Assembly: GCA_964572845.1 (NCBI GenBank)
Contig: CAZNFX010000003.1
Span: 124,001 to 188,000 of the forward strand
DNA: 64,000 bases
Reading direction: 5' to 3'
Origin: Bin55 sp964572845
Lineage (GTDB): Bacteria > Pseudomonadota > Gammaproteobacteria > Pseudomonadales > Azotimanducaceae
A model generated the notes under the pieces. That model made no database searches. It saw nothing but the letters and a program-made list of their open reading frames with translations, and was not told the origin of the DNA. The position numbers and the translations under genes are program-made. Shown here piece by piece: positions 35,213 through 45,339 of the stretch (positions are counted from its first letter, which is position 1; each line of letters begins with the position of its first letter).

Positions 35213-35329
35213 AACAAGTCAGCTCGCGACATCGCTCTCCGGCCATTCCTGCCAATCACGGTTCAGCATGTCTTGGTCTTCCTAGTCATTGCCTGTTTTC
35301 CCCGCAACCACATAACTGCTGCACGCGAT

Positions 35330-37402
35330 CTAAGGTAGCGCTCTTCCCGTAGTTTGCAATTCCACAAATGCCCGATAGGGACTTTCGGGATTAGCCATGA
35401 GAGTCTCATGGTCGCCAATGTCTCTGACTGTACCCTCCTCAACGAAAACTATGGTATCTGCCAATCGAATTGTGGAGAGCCGGTGAGCAATGACAACTAC
35501 GAGCCGATCTTGTGTGACGCGTCTAAGAGCCTGAACCAGTTCGTTCTCCGTTCTTGGATCTAGAGCGGCCGTAGGCTCGTCAAGGATCAATATCTTTGCA
35601 TCTCGAATTAGCCCACGCGCAATGCTCAAGCGCTGCTGTTGCCCAACTGAGAGCGTGTCTCCAGACTTGCCCACAACTGTATCTATCCCATCAGGCAGTT
35701 CTTCGATGAACTCCATGCATCCAGCTGTTCTAAGTGCATCGTAGATTTGCTCTTCAGTTACGTCAGGATTGGATATCAGCAAGTTCTCACGGATGGATTC
35801 TGCCATCAATAGATGCTCCTGAAATACATAGGAGATTTGGCTGCGCAATGAATCCAAGTTGACCGTCTTGAGATCAAAACCATCGATTGTTACCCGACCT
35901 TCAGTGGGTTGTAGGAATGCCGGCATCAGGTAGGCGAGGCTTGTCTTTCCGGAGCCAGTAGGTCCAACAATGGCGACCATTTGACCAAGCTTGAAGTCGA
36001 GGTCTATGTCCTTAAGTGCCAACCGGCCATCTGGATACTCAAAACTGACATGTTCTATCCGTACGTTTCGGCGTATTTCGGGAAGCTCCACGCCACCATC
36101 GTGCATGTCGTCGTCATTTTCGTAATCCAAGAAGAAATAGACTCGGCGGAGCGCGGCGATATTATCCTGAATTCGTACCCACAGTCCGCCAATGTAACGA
36201 ATCGTTCCGCTTAGGCTCATATACATCCCGTACAGAGCTCCAAAATCGCCCACCGACAAGTCACCTCGAAACACTGCTTCTGTGACCATGAACGAAACAA
36301 TGAAACCTATCGGCGTGATAATAAAGTTAATGCTGTTGCTAAGGATTATGCCGATAACTGCCGCAATTCGTTCACGCCAATACGCTGCAGCATTTCGTTT
36401 TGCAAATCGAGACTTTTCACGTTTCATGCCACCGAGACTTTGCACGGCAACCATGTTGTCCAGTGTCTCTTCCATCGCATTGGTCGTGTCGGCTCCAGCG
36501 GCGCGCTTGTTCTGATTGATACGCCGTATTAGTCCTATAGTCGGCCAGGTCACTATGATTACGACTGGCGCCGTCATGCTGACCACGAACATTAGCCAAG
36601 GTGCTACTTCGCCGTAGGTATAGTGAACTTGGTAGACTGTCGTTGCGATCATCGCAAAATGGTAGAATGGAGCCAAGGTTAGTTCATACACGGCATGGGG
36701 AACACTAGCCGTGTCATACAGCACTCGATAAACGGAATCCCCTGTTCGATGGTCGTCGAGCATTTCCATTTTTGCTCGAGTCAATCTGTCGAACAGCTTG
36801 GTGCGGAAGTTATCTGCCATTCGCTGGGTCAACCGTACATTCACCCAGAATTCGACAATACCCCATGCTCCGCCAAGATCGCTGCCGCCGCCGCTAATGG
36901 CGTTCTCTGCTCGGCTTTGTTCATCGCGACCCGCAAACAATCCCGCACCAGTTCCTCTGGATCGAAGCCCCACAAGAAAGAGTCCTATGAGAAAGATCAT
37001 GCTGATCACACTCATGATCTCGATAGGATCTCGACCCTCTAGCAATCTAAGAATCGGAGTCATGTGAGGCGGAAAATTCACTTCACCCACAACTAAAGGT
37101 CGTTGAAGGATGACGTGATCGGTGATGATCTTATATAACCAACCTAGGTAGAGCAGAGGCCAAAGAGGTGCAAAGTCCAGAATGAACTTTGCCAAAAAGA
37201 GTCCTTTGACCTCGCCTATGAGCTTGTAGCAGCGGAGGATTAGCTGACCGGATTCCCAATGTGTGATTTCCGTGTCTACATCAATTTGGTCGTCAAACTT
37301 CGCACCTTTGCGAAATCCATCTAAGATCGTGCTCTTCTGCGTAGTGTCAACGTTCTCGTTGACTTGGCGAGATTTGAACCAACGGTAAAGGCGCTTAATC
37401 AT
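35330..37402 (-). CDS. ABC exporter half-transporter (second of a pair)
   Basis: This 690-residue ABC exporter has a helical transmembrane region (about 75-420) and a C-terminal ATPase. Walker A is GPTGSGKTS, the signature is LSVGQQQRLSIARG (Val for the usual second Gly), Walker B is ILILDEPTAALD, and the H-loop is VIAHRLS. The N-terminal 60 residues are soluble. The upstream gene encodes a partner half, with only 11 bp between the two. A heterodimer is likely. Substrate unknown; drugs, lipids or peptides are possible. Confidence 0.92.
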   Translation of the reverse strand: MIKRLYRWFKSRQVNENVDTTQKSTILDGFRKGAKFDDQIDVDTEITHWESGQLILRCYKLIGEVKGLFLAKFILDFAPLWPLLYLGWLYKIITDHVILQRPLVVGEVNFPPHMTPILRLLEGRDPIEIMSVISMIFLIGLFLVGLRSRGTGAGLFAGRDEQSRAENAISGGGSDLGGAWGIVEFWVNVRLTQRMADNFRTKLFDRLTRAKMEMLDDHRTGDSVYRVLYDTASVPHAVYELTLAPFYHFAMIATTVYQVHYTYGEVAPWLMFVVSMTAPVVIIVTWPTIGLIRRINQNKRAAGADTTNAMEETLDNMVAVQSLGGMKREKSRFAKRNAAAYWRERIAAVIGIILSNSINFIITPIGFIVSFMVTEAVFRGDLSVGDFGALYGMYMSLSGTIRYIGGLWVRIQDNIAALRRVYFFLDYENDDDMHDGGVELPEIRRNVRIEHVSFEYPDGRLALKDIDLDFKLGQMVAIVGPTGSGKTSLAYLMPAFLQPTEGRVTIDGFDLKTVNLDSLRSQISYVFQEHLLMAESIRENLLISNPDVTEEQIYDALRTAGCMEFIEELPDGIDTVVGKSGDTLSVGQQQRLSIARGLIRDAKILILDEPTAALDPRTENELVQALRRVTQDRLVVVIAHRLSTIRLADTIVFVEEGTVRDIGDHETLMANPESPYRAFVELQTTGRALP

Positions 37403-37413
37403 CAGTAAGACCC

Positions 37414-39597
37414 CTAGGTACCCGTTCTAGGGGCAGCCTCGGATTCCGCCTCCACGTAACCCCGGTAATTCCCGCCTTCAATTGACATTAGGTCGTCATG
37501 ACTGCCAGATTCGACAATCTTGCCATCCTGCAGGAACACGATTTGATCGGCGCTCCTAATTGTCGACAATCGATGGGTAATGATGAAGACGATGCGATCG
37601 TGACCCCACTCGGCAATATTCCGCAACACCCTTTGCTCGGTCCGTGCATCGAGCGAAGCCGTGGGTTCATCCAACACCAAAATTGGCGTGTCGCGAATAA
37701 TTGCACGAGCTATAGTGATTCTCTGCCTTTGCCCCGCTGAGAGTTTTCCACCACGCTCACCCAATTGTGTGTCGTAGTCTTCGGCCATCAATTCGATAAA
37801 CTCGTCGGCGCATGCCACTCTAGCAGCTTCTTTGACATCATCCAACGTGGCATTTTCTGTTGCATAGGCTATGTTTTCTCGTACTTTGCCGGTGAACAGT
37901 ACGTTCTTTTGCAAAGCAATTGCAGTACGCGTACGAATCTCTTCCAATCGGATCTCCCGCAAGTCCGTGTCATTTATTAGGATCGTCCCTTCCTGCGGGT
38001 CGTAGAGGCGCATAAGCAGAGTCATGAGCGTCGACTTTCCTGAGCCGGTAGCACCTACTATCGCGGTCACCGTACCTACGGTTGCCTCCAGGCTTACGCC
38101 CCTCAACACCGGGTCCCCATCGGGATAAGCAAAATGTACATTTGTCCAGGATACTGACTTGACGGGACTTGGGTAGTTCTTTGGTTCTTCTGCTTCTTCG
38201 ACGCCCGGTTTAAGTTCAAGGAAATAAAACGCTCTCTCAAGACCGATAAACAAATCCTGAAGCATGCACCAGAGGCGCACTAGTCCCTTCCCTGTGCCGA
38301 TGCAATCGCCAACCCGTTCTCGTCCAACATTGAATGCTCCAAGATTCCATGCTGTAAAACTAATCCATGCAGCAGCCCATGCAGGAAACATGGTGTGCCG
38401 TTGGTCCAAGACCCAAGTGACCATGAGGTACTCGGTGCCAATAATCATCAAGCCACCAACAATACCAACGATAAGACTCAACACCACCATGTCAAAGCGC
38501 AAATAGAAAGCCGCATCCAATGCGGTCTTTGAGTCGCGCCGGAAGCGACTTAGCATCATGGGTTCCGAACGGGTTGCCTTGACAACCCGTGCGGCACGAA
38601 AGATCTCCTGAACCGTAGAAGTCAAATTGCTGTTAGCGACTCGATTCGCTACTGAACGTTTGCGGATCCGTGGTGTATACCAAATCGTCAGGAACAGAGC
38701 TGGAATCCAAACCAAAAAGACACCTGCCAACAACAACCAATCAAACAGGACTACAAACCAAATTGCAATTGTCAGACCCCGAACTGTCTCCATGGGACCA
38801 ATGACCGCCTCCTCAAGAACGTTGACGATCATTGAACTGTCTTGATAAATCCGATAAATGGCGTCTCCAGAGCGGTTGGAATGATGGAACGACATTGAGA
38901 GATACTCGAGACGATCCATCATGGCGACACGCAGGTAGTGGTTTACGTTGTGCCAGATCCACATCCCGTAGTACCCGAGCGTAAAACCTTGAAAGATGCC
39001 GTAGAGAGCAAGAAACGCATAACCAAAATACATGTGGTTTCTTACGCTACGCCTCTGAGGAACAGTCAGCTTGCCGACGGTGTCTTCCTTCTCCGCATCG
39101 GCTTGTTCGCCTGAGTCGTTGTCCACTGGTAGGTCATCGTCGCTGCTCTCGACAGGCACAACGTATATCTCCCGTTCGGCTTCGGTCAGCATGTCGTGAC
39201 GAACGAAACTCCGATCCAACAAAAACAACCTAGCCTGGTTCGGCTGCAGCTTGTCAGCCACCAAGATCTTGTTGTTCCACATGTCCCCCATGATCGTGCC
39301 AGTGGCCGTGTAGAAGAAGGTATTTGCAAACCCTAGACAAAACATGAATGCAATATGGGGAAACATTGGCAGCATGAACGGGATGGATCTGACGATCATG
39401 CTTCCCATCCTCCCGAAGGTGACCTCGGGTGCATCACTGGTATCCGCGAGTTCACGAGCCCTATCCGCTGTGCAGAACTCGTAGAAAATCAGCCAGGCGC
39501 TGTTGAGCTTCTTGTATAGGGTGGTTTGCTTGATCGCTTCAGGATTCGACAGCAATTTCCGCAATCGAGCCAACCGGTTAGAGTTGTCTTCCGCCAT
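37414..39597 (-). CDS. ABC exporter half-transporter (first of a pair)
   Basis: This is the 727-residue partner of the half-transporter encoded next. It has the same order of transmembrane region then ATPase: Walker A GATGSGKST, signature LSAGQRQRITIARA (Ala for the usual second Gly), Walker B ILVLDEPTASLD, H-loop IITHRLS. It differs by an acidic loop of about 35 residues (VPVESSDDDLPVDNDSGEQ and on) between the first two helices, predicted to face the outside or periplasm. It is the first gene of the pair and is divergent from the oligopeptidase gene. Confidence 0.92.
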   Translation of the reverse strand: MAEDNSNRLARLRKLLSNPEAIKQTTLYKKLNSAWLIFYEFCTADRARELADTSDAPEVTFGRMGSMIVRSIPFMLPMFPHIAFMFCLGFANTFFYTATGTIMGDMWNNKILVADKLQPNQARLFLLDRSFVRHDMLTEAEREIYVVPVESSDDDLPVDNDSGEQADAEKEDTVGKLTVPQRRSVRNHMYFGYAFLALYGIFQGFTLGYYGMWIWHNVNHYLRVAMMDRLEYLSMSFHHSNRSGDAIYRIYQDSSMIVNVLEEAVIGPMETVRGLTIAIWFVVLFDWLLLAGVFLVWIPALFLTIWYTPRIRKRSVANRVANSNLTSTVQEIFRAARVVKATRSEPMMLSRFRRDSKTALDAAFYLRFDMVVLSLIVGIVGGLMIIGTEYLMVTWVLDQRHTMFPAWAAAWISFTAWNLGAFNVGRERVGDCIGTGKGLVRLWCMLQDLFIGLERAFYFLELKPGVEEAEEPKNYPSPVKSVSWTNVHFAYPDGDPVLRGVSLEATVGTVTAIVGATGSGKSTLMTLLMRLYDPQEGTILINDTDLREIRLEEIRTRTAIALQKNVLFTGKVRENIAYATENATLDDVKEAARVACADEFIELMAEDYDTQLGERGGKLSAGQRQRITIARAIIRDTPILVLDEPTASLDARTEQRVLRNIAEWGHDRIVFIITHRLSTIRSADQIVFLQDGKIVESGSHDDLMSIEGGNYRGYVEAESEAAPRTGT

Positions 39598-39816
39598 GAT
39601 GACTCCCTCTATGCTGCTGTCAGCACTTACCCCACAGTGCGCATTGGATTAAACCACAATTTACAAGGCAATCATCATTTATTGCGAGAATGGACTACTG
39701 CGCAATTCCTTCAACGCACTCAAACTCCTTGAAGTTTGCGCAAAATGAGGACCTGCCGTAGGCAGATTTCTGGCGATCGCACTAATATGTGGGAATCCAT
39801 GAACGACTATATTTCA

Positions 39817-41991
39817 ATGCGCTTGCTACCTGTAGCAGCGATACTTGTCCTGATAGCAAACACGCTTGCTTGCAGCAACTCGAACGAGGGAACCAAGATG
39901 CCCCAACCGCCCATTGCGGAAACGCGACATCATCTCCAGACATACCACGACATAGAACTCTCTGATCCCTACTTCTGGCTAAAGGACCAAAGCTACCCGG
40001 AGGTTGACGATGAGGATGTGCTCGCCTACTTGCTAAAGGAGAACGAGTACTTTGATGCGTTCATGTCGCCTATCTCATCTTTGGTCGACAAGATCCAAGC
40101 TGAACTAAGGGGACGACTAAAGCAAGACGACTCCACGGTTCCAACTAAAGACGGCGACTACATATATCAATCGACCTATTCTGAAGGAAGTCAATACAGA
40201 GTGCACCTGCGGTGGCTCGCAGCAACAGCTACCGGCGGACTCTTGCCACCAGACGAAGGAGCCGTCGAGGTTCTAATCGACGAAAACAAGCTAGCAGCAG
40301 AGTCGGACTACTTTCGATTGGGCGGACGATCGATAAGTCCCAACGATGAATTGCTGGCATATAGCACGGATCACGATGGCAGCGAACGCTACAAGCTGGT
40401 GATTCGGAACCTTACAACCGGCAAGTACTCTTCGGAAACAATTGCCAATGTGCAAGGATCGGTCGTGTGGGCATCCGACAGCAAGAGTTTTCTTTACGTG
40501 ACTCAAGACGACAAGCTCCGTCCCAATCGAGTCTGGCACCACGTTTTAGATACGGAAGTGTCGGAGGATCGCCTTGTCTATGAGGAATCCGATGAAGGGT
40601 TCTTCGTCAGCATTGGGAGAACCACGTCCAGGAAGTTTGCCTTGATTGACTCAAGCGACCATGTGACCTCCGAAGTCAGATTTGTTCCACTTGAAGACCT
40701 GCATCAAGAACCCAAGTTGTTTTCCGAAAGGCAGAAGGAACACACCTACCACGTAGACCATCGTCAAGATGCGTTCGTAATACTCTCCAACGACACCCAC
40801 AAGAACTTCCGGCTCGCGACAACAGGTGAGGAGACCTACCAAGCAGAGCAGTGGGACACGCTACTCAATGCCTCCGACGAGCGCTATATAACCGGTGTGC
40901 AGGCATTTGACGATCGAATTGTCATAGCTGCAAGAGAAAATGGGTTAGATCAGATCCTCATTTCCTCAGACGAAGGATCGTTCCAGCCCATAGGATTTGA
41001 TGAAGCAGCATACAGCGCTGGATTCCACTATAGCCCCGAGGCCAATCCATCACATTTGAGAATCACCTACTCCTCGTTGACTACTCCGCGTGTTATCTTC
41101 GACTACGAGTTTGAGTCTGGCAACCGAATCACGAGAAAAACCCAAGAAATCCCAAGTGGCTATCAGCAAGAGCTGTACACATCGGAGCGCCGGATGGCAA
41201 CCTCACACGACGATGTGAAAGTGCCTGTGTCCATCGCATATCGCAATGACACGCCGCTTGACGGCTCCGCACCTCTGTACTTGACGGGCTACGGAGCGTA
41301 TGGCAGCAGTTCGGACCCCTACTTTTCGACCAACGTGCTCTCGCTACTCGACAGAGGGTTCATTTTCGCCATAGCGCATATCCGCGGTGGGAGCGAGATG
41401 GGCTACCACTGGTACGAGGAGGGCAAACTCGACCGTCGAATGAACACATTTCTCGACTTCGTTAGTGTTGCCCGTTACTTGATTGATCAAGACTTTACGT
41501 CGGAGGGCCGAATAGCCATTTCAGGAGGCAGTGCAGGCGGAACTCTAATGGGCGTAGTCGCCAACGAAGCTCCAAGTCTATGGGGAGCCGTAATTGCCTA
41601 CGTTCCCTTTGTCGATGTCCTCAACACGATGCTGGACACCTCGCTGCCCTTGACGCCCATAGAGTGGCCCGAGTGGGGAAACCCAATTACAGACAAGGCC
41701 GCATTTGAATACATACGCTCGTACTCACCCTACGATCAGATTTCGCGGCAAGACTATCCTCCAATGCTCGTGACAGCTGGGTTGAACGACCCAAGAGTCA
41801 CATATTGGGAACCAGCCAAGTATGTAGCAAAACTGCGTTCGCTCAAGACAGATAGCAATCCATTGCTCCTGCGAACACAAATGGGAGCTGGGCACTCCGG
41901 CAAATCAGGTCGCTACGACTCTTTGCGGGAAACTGCGGAAGCCTATGCGTTCATGCTAACAACGATGGGGATCTCTGACGATGCAGAATAG
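39817..41991 (+). CDS. oligopeptidase B-type S9 serine peptidase, lipoprotein
   Basis: This 724-residue S9A peptidase starts at ATG 39817. It has a lipoprotein signal ending T-L-A-C (cysteine 19). Starts at 39799 and 39736 are in frame but lengthen the signal. The N-terminal beta-propeller begins YHDIELSDPYFWLKDQ. The catalytic part shows SGGSAGG (Ser), GLNDPRVTYWEP (Asp) and MGAGHSGKSGRYD (His). Oligopeptidase B cleaves short peptides after basic residues. A lipid anchor would place this one in the periplasm, unlike the cytosolic E. coli enzyme. Single gene, convergent with the flavoprotein gene. Confidence 0.88.
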   Translation: MRLLPVAAILVLIANTLACSNSNEGTKMPQPPIAETRHHLQTYHDIELSDPYFWLKDQSYPEVDDEDVLAYLLKENEYFDAFMSPISSLVDKIQAELRGRLKQDDSTVPTKDGDYIYQSTYSEGSQYRVHLRWLAATATGGLLPPDEGAVEVLIDENKLAAESDYFRLGGRSISPNDELLAYSTDHDGSERYKLVIRNLTTGKYSSETIANVQGSVVWASDSKSFLYVTQDDKLRPNRVWHHVLDTEVSEDRLVYEESDEGFFVSIGRTTSRKFALIDSSDHVTSEVRFVPLEDLHQEPKLFSERQKEHTYHVDHRQDAFVILSNDTHKNFRLATTGEETYQAEQWDTLLNASDERYITGVQAFDDRIVIAARENGLDQILISSDEGSFQPIGFDEAAYSAGFHYSPEANPSHLRITYSSLTTPRVIFDYEFESGNRITRKTQEIPSGYQQELYTSERRMATSHDDVKVPVSIAYRNDTPLDGSAPLYLTGYGAYGSSSDPYFSTNVLSLLDRGFIFAIAHIRGGSEMGYHWYEEGKLDRRMNTFLDFVSVARYLIDQDFTSEGRIAISGGSAGGTLMGVVANEAPSLWGAVIAYVPFVDVLNTMLDTSLPLTPIEWPEWGNPITDKAAFEYIRSYSPYDQISRQDYPPMLVTAGLNDPRVTYWEPAKYVAKLRSLKTDSNPLLLRTQMGAGHSGKSGRYDSLRETAEAYAFMLTTMGISDDAE

Positions 41992-42045
41992 TAGGAGCTA
42001 GCCCGCTCTGCCCGTGGGTATACGGGCACTGTGTCCGATCCAAAC

Positions 42046-43272
42046 TCAGACTAGGGATCTTAGATCGACATCTGGGTCTGACAGTCTGCTTGACTCAATC
42101 CGCTTCCCAATCAATCGTCGAGCTACAAGAAACTCCCCTGGGGAGTTGACCGCACTTGCACCGACCAGCTGTCCGTTTGCAAGGTGAAAATTCATAAAGG
42201 TCTTTGCTCCCATCTCGCCTCGAACAACCATTAGCTCGCCTTCGGTGGGAAACCCTGCCATTTGAAACTTAACGTCATACTGGTCCGACCAGAACCATGG
42301 GATGGAACGGTTGGGCGTTGGCGTGCCGGCAATTGTTGCCGCGGCGCAACGCGCCTGCTCCATTGCGTTGGGAACACTTTCCAATCTCATTCGCCGTCCG
42401 AGCAACTGACTGTGCTGGCTAGTACAGTCGCCAATGGCGAAAATCCGGTCGTGGTCCGTTCGACAATACTCGTCGACCAATATCCCATTGTCACAAGCTA
42501 GGCCGACCTGTTGGGCAAGTTCAGTATTGGGCAATACTCCAACACCTACTAGCACTGTATCAGCTTGCAATTCCTGGCCATCCGCTAGAACTAAGCGCGA
42601 TGTTGTCCCGTTGGAGCCAGACTCTATAGACGCTACAACCGAGCTTGTTGCTAAATGTACATCGTTGGATTCATGAAGCTCACTGAAGTAGCTGGAAATT
42701 TCCGGAACAGCGACCCGCGCCAGAACGCGATCAAGCAGTTCAATTACAACTACTTCGAGCCCTAGACTCCTACAGGACGCCGCAACTTCCAACCCTATGT
42801 AGCCGCCCCCAATAATCGCGATCTGATTAGCGTTAGCAAGCTGGTCTTTCAACGCATCGCAATCTCCTATGGAGCGCAATGAAAACGTTCGCGTGGAGTT
42901 TGCCCCTTCAATTTCCAAGTTTCGATTGGACGAGCCAGTTGCAAGCACGAGCGTGTCCCACCCAACTTCAGACCCATCGTCGAGGACAACGAAGCGCTTG
43001 TCCGAGTCGATCTCCACTGCACGTCTTCCTGAAATGCAGCGGACGTTCTTGTCCACATAAAACTGTCGCTGACGCAGATACACCCGATCGAGTCCGTATT
43101 CATCCTTTAGGTATTGTTTGGAGAGTGGCGGACGCTGGTATGGAAGATGCTCTTCCTCTCCGACTATCAGGATCTCCTCCGAGAAACCCAACTGTCTCAG
43201 GCTTGCAGCCATTTGACCAGCCGCATGTCCCCCGCCGATGATTACGACATTGGAGAATTGGCGAGACGTCAC
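42046..43272 (-). CDS. ferredoxin/rubredoxin reductase-type FAD oxidoreductase
   Basis: This 408-residue flavoprotein is of the putidaredoxin/rubredoxin reductase group, which passes electrons from NAD(P)H to a small redox protein. Dinucleotide motifs are VVIIGGGHAAGQMAASL (FAD) and IAIIGGGYIGLEVAASC (NADH). The late FAD segment is IFAIGDC, and a reductase C-terminal domain follows. It starts with GTG (43272). A hydroxylase or ferredoxin partner is not nearby. Confidence 0.9.
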   Translation of the reverse strand: MTSRQFSNVVIIGGGHAAGQMAASLRQLGFSEEILIVGEEEHLPYQRPPLSKQYLKDEYGLDRVYLRQRQFYVDKNVRCISGRRAVEIDSDKRFVVLDDGSEVGWDTLVLATGSSNRNLEIEGANSTRTFSLRSIGDCDALKDQLANANQIAIIGGGYIGLEVAASCRSLGLEVVVIELLDRVLARVAVPEISSYFSELHESNDVHLATSSVVASIESGSNGTTSRLVLADGQELQADTVLVGVGVLPNTELAQQVGLACDNGILVDEYCRTDHDRIFAIGDCTSQHSQLLGRRMRLESVPNAMEQARCAAATIAGTPTPNRSIPWFWSDQYDVKFQMAGFPTEGELMVVRGEMGAKTFMNFHLANGQLVGASAVNSPGEFLVARRLIGKRIESSRLSDPDVDLRSLV

Positions 43273-43319
43273 GGTCGAATTGACATAGTTGGAATTGAGT
43301 TGCAGGTTTCGAGGATTGC

Positions 43320-43655
43320 TTAACGCTTGTTGTCTTGTACCGGCATAGGGAAGTGCATTACGTTGCTGCCGTCGCCATCAGTAATCTTCGGCGTACCCTC
43401 TTTCTTGACTTCATCAATACGAATGATTGCGTGAACAGGTACGAGAGTGCTGTCCACATCGCCAAATTCGACCCGCAGCTTCTCTTCCGAAGGATCTATT
43501 ACTACCTGCGATGGCTTGCCGAACACAAAATTTCGAAGTTCTACAAACCCATAAATATCACTTGTATAAATCTCTCGAACGTACACCTCGTAGATTTGAC
43601 GGGCATTGTGGAACTGCACCCTATATATGCGCGTTCTGCTGCTACTTGAATCCAT
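43320..43655 (-). CDS. DUF1820 family protein
   Basis: This is a 111-residue protein of the DUF1820 family, typical of gammaproteobacteria. It has the conserved IYRVQFHNARQIYEVYVREI, GFVELRNFVFG, VVIDPSEEKLRVEFGDV and VPVHAIIRIDEV segments. The ATG at 43655 starts just before the domain; the open frame goes on to 43739 with no match. No function is known. It sits 47 bp upstream of the flavoprotein gene on the same strand. Confidence 0.88.
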   Translation of the reverse strand: MDSSSSRTRIYRVQFHNARQIYEVYVREIYTSDIYGFVELRNFVFGKPSQVVIDPSEEKLRVEFGDVDSTLVPVHAIIRIDEVKKEGTPKITDGDGSNVMHFPMPVQDNKR

Positions 43656-43753
43656 ACTAAACCGATCAGTCTTTGTGGCGTATTTGTGTCCAAGCCCATA
43701 TTTTAGGTTGACGATCCTTGTCAACTCAATCGTCAACAACGAGGAGCTTGTTT

Positions 43754-45097
43754 CTACGTCGCGCTATCCGTGTATGACACAGCAACGTTTTCGCCAGGCT
43801 TACTCAAGGATCGCGTTGCGTACATGACTGCGGCTAGGAGAATCAATAGCAGTACTGTTCCAACCATGAGCGCATACTCGTTCAATTGAAGCACGAAGTA
43901 GAGCGCGATGTAAAGAATGGCCAACCCCGATGCCATTGCTATGGCTACAGGCGTACTCCGACTGACAAACCACAAATAGCCGACATTCATTGTGGTCAAT
44001 ATCACTGCTGCAAGAATGTATCCAATCCCAAACCCAACATGCTCCGAAAGAGACAGAAGGGTCAAGAAAAAGACGACAAGACCCGCGCCCACGACTCCGT
44101 ATTGGATTATGTGAAAGCGAGATTTAGATACCAACTCTATGCAAACTATGCCGATCATTGTCATGACAATGAACAAGGCACCGTACTTCACAGAGCGTTC
44201 GATCGCTCGATAGGGCGTATTCAGATTGAGAATCGTGTAGCCCAAGTCGACGGGGCGTCGAATGCCGTATTCGAAGCTGCGCAGTGTCTGTTCCAATTCT
44301 TCAACATTTACGAGTGATGGAAATCCCCGTGAGAGTGCATGCGTAGACCAAGAAGCGGTAAACCCGTTGGTATTCACTGTTCGTGAATCCGGAAGGAATC
44401 TCCCGTCAAAACTTGGGTCCGGCCAATCGGATGTCATGGACACATTGGTCGTGTCTCCTATCGGTAGCATTGAAAATCGACTCGTGCCCCTCAATTCAAG
44501 CTCCACGGCGACCGTTGACTGTTCTTGCAAATCAGCAACTGGAATGTCAACTAGAACGACGCTCCCAATTCCACGCAATTGCGACGATACAAGCTCAGTA
44601 AGTTCCGAGCCATTGTGTTTGATCGATAAATTCCTTATTCCGCGACTATCTGATATCCCAATTGCTATAGAAACCTGCTCAACCTCTCCCGACAGTCCTG
44701 CCACGTCCAGTGGATCAAACGTAGCTTGAGTTGCAACATTTGCAGTAAAGACTGGGATTCGGTAGATACCGCGGTTGCGCATCTCGTGTGAGGCATCAAA
44801 TGTCATGTTCTGCGTGTTGGGCATGTAGACCCATTCACTTTTTTCAAAGCCTATACGATTCGAGTCGTCGTCTCTATCCCGCTGACGAATGAAAACCATT
44901 GGTCCTGCAACTGCCTGATCCGCAGCCCACGCAGCTGCAACATCTGACAGTGCCTTTTCGTAATGCACTTCTCGCTCTTGGACCAGCACAAACACAAACA
45001 ATAGTGGAATCATCAGGGCAATGATGATGCCGATTACCAGCACAAATCGAAGGTTGATAGGTTCAATCTTGAACATTGGCGCGTCATCCGTGAGCAT
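43754..45097 (-). CDS. creD: CreD-like inner-membrane protein
   Basis: This is a 447-residue inner-membrane protein from the ATG at 45097 (E. coli CreD is 450). A first helix (about 15-39) is followed by a periplasmic domain and then five or so C-terminal helices. Strong matches are TSDWPDPSFDGRFLPDSR, FTASWS, the RAIERSVKYGALFIVMTM region and LLSLSEHVGFGIGYILAA. In E. coli CreD expression responds to CreBC and protects the envelope against colicin E2 and some beta-lactams. CreB/C are not in the window. A TTG at 45169 and an ATG at 45076 are alternative starts. Confidence 0.9.
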   Translation of the reverse strand: MLTDDAPMFKIEPINLRFVLVIGIIIALMIPLLFVFVLVQEREVHYEKALSDVAAAWAADQAVAGPMVFIRQRDRDDDSNRIGFEKSEWVYMPNTQNMTFDASHEMRNRGIYRIPVFTANVATQATFDPLDVAGLSGEVEQVSIAIGISDSRGIRNLSIKHNGSELTELVSSQLRGIGSVVLVDIPVADLQEQSTVAVELELRGTSRFSMLPIGDTTNVSMTSDWPDPSFDGRFLPDSRTVNTNGFTASWSTHALSRGFPSLVNVEELEQTLRSFEYGIRRPVDLGYTILNLNTPYRAIERSVKYGALFIVMTMIGIVCIELVSKSRFHIIQYGVVGAGLVVFFLTLLSLSEHVGFGIGYILAAVILTTMNVGYLWFVSRSTPVAIAMASGLAILYIALYFVLQLNEYALMVGTVLLLILLAAVMYATRSLSKPGENVAVSYTDSAT

Positions 45098-45339
45098 TCG
45101 GAGAATAGGAAAGTCCTCTTCCTGAGCAATATAGGTTAACACCAAACTTAGACTTATTTCTCTACGCAAACCGCTAACATGTAGGCGAATGGATGTGCCT
45201 TCTCACTGACTCAGCAACTTCTTTTAAGGACATGGTTTGATCGAGGTCTTACCCCTTCATCAACTAGCCATCCAGCATTCCACGTTGCGGTTAGCCTACA
45301 GACTGTCCATAGCGCGTCGGCTAGCAAACTAGCTTGCGT

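Noticed and set aside
42009..42028. Hairpin TGCCCGT/ACGGGCA between convergent genes
   Set aside because: The stem is only seven pairs and no T-run follows on either strand, so it was not called a terminator.
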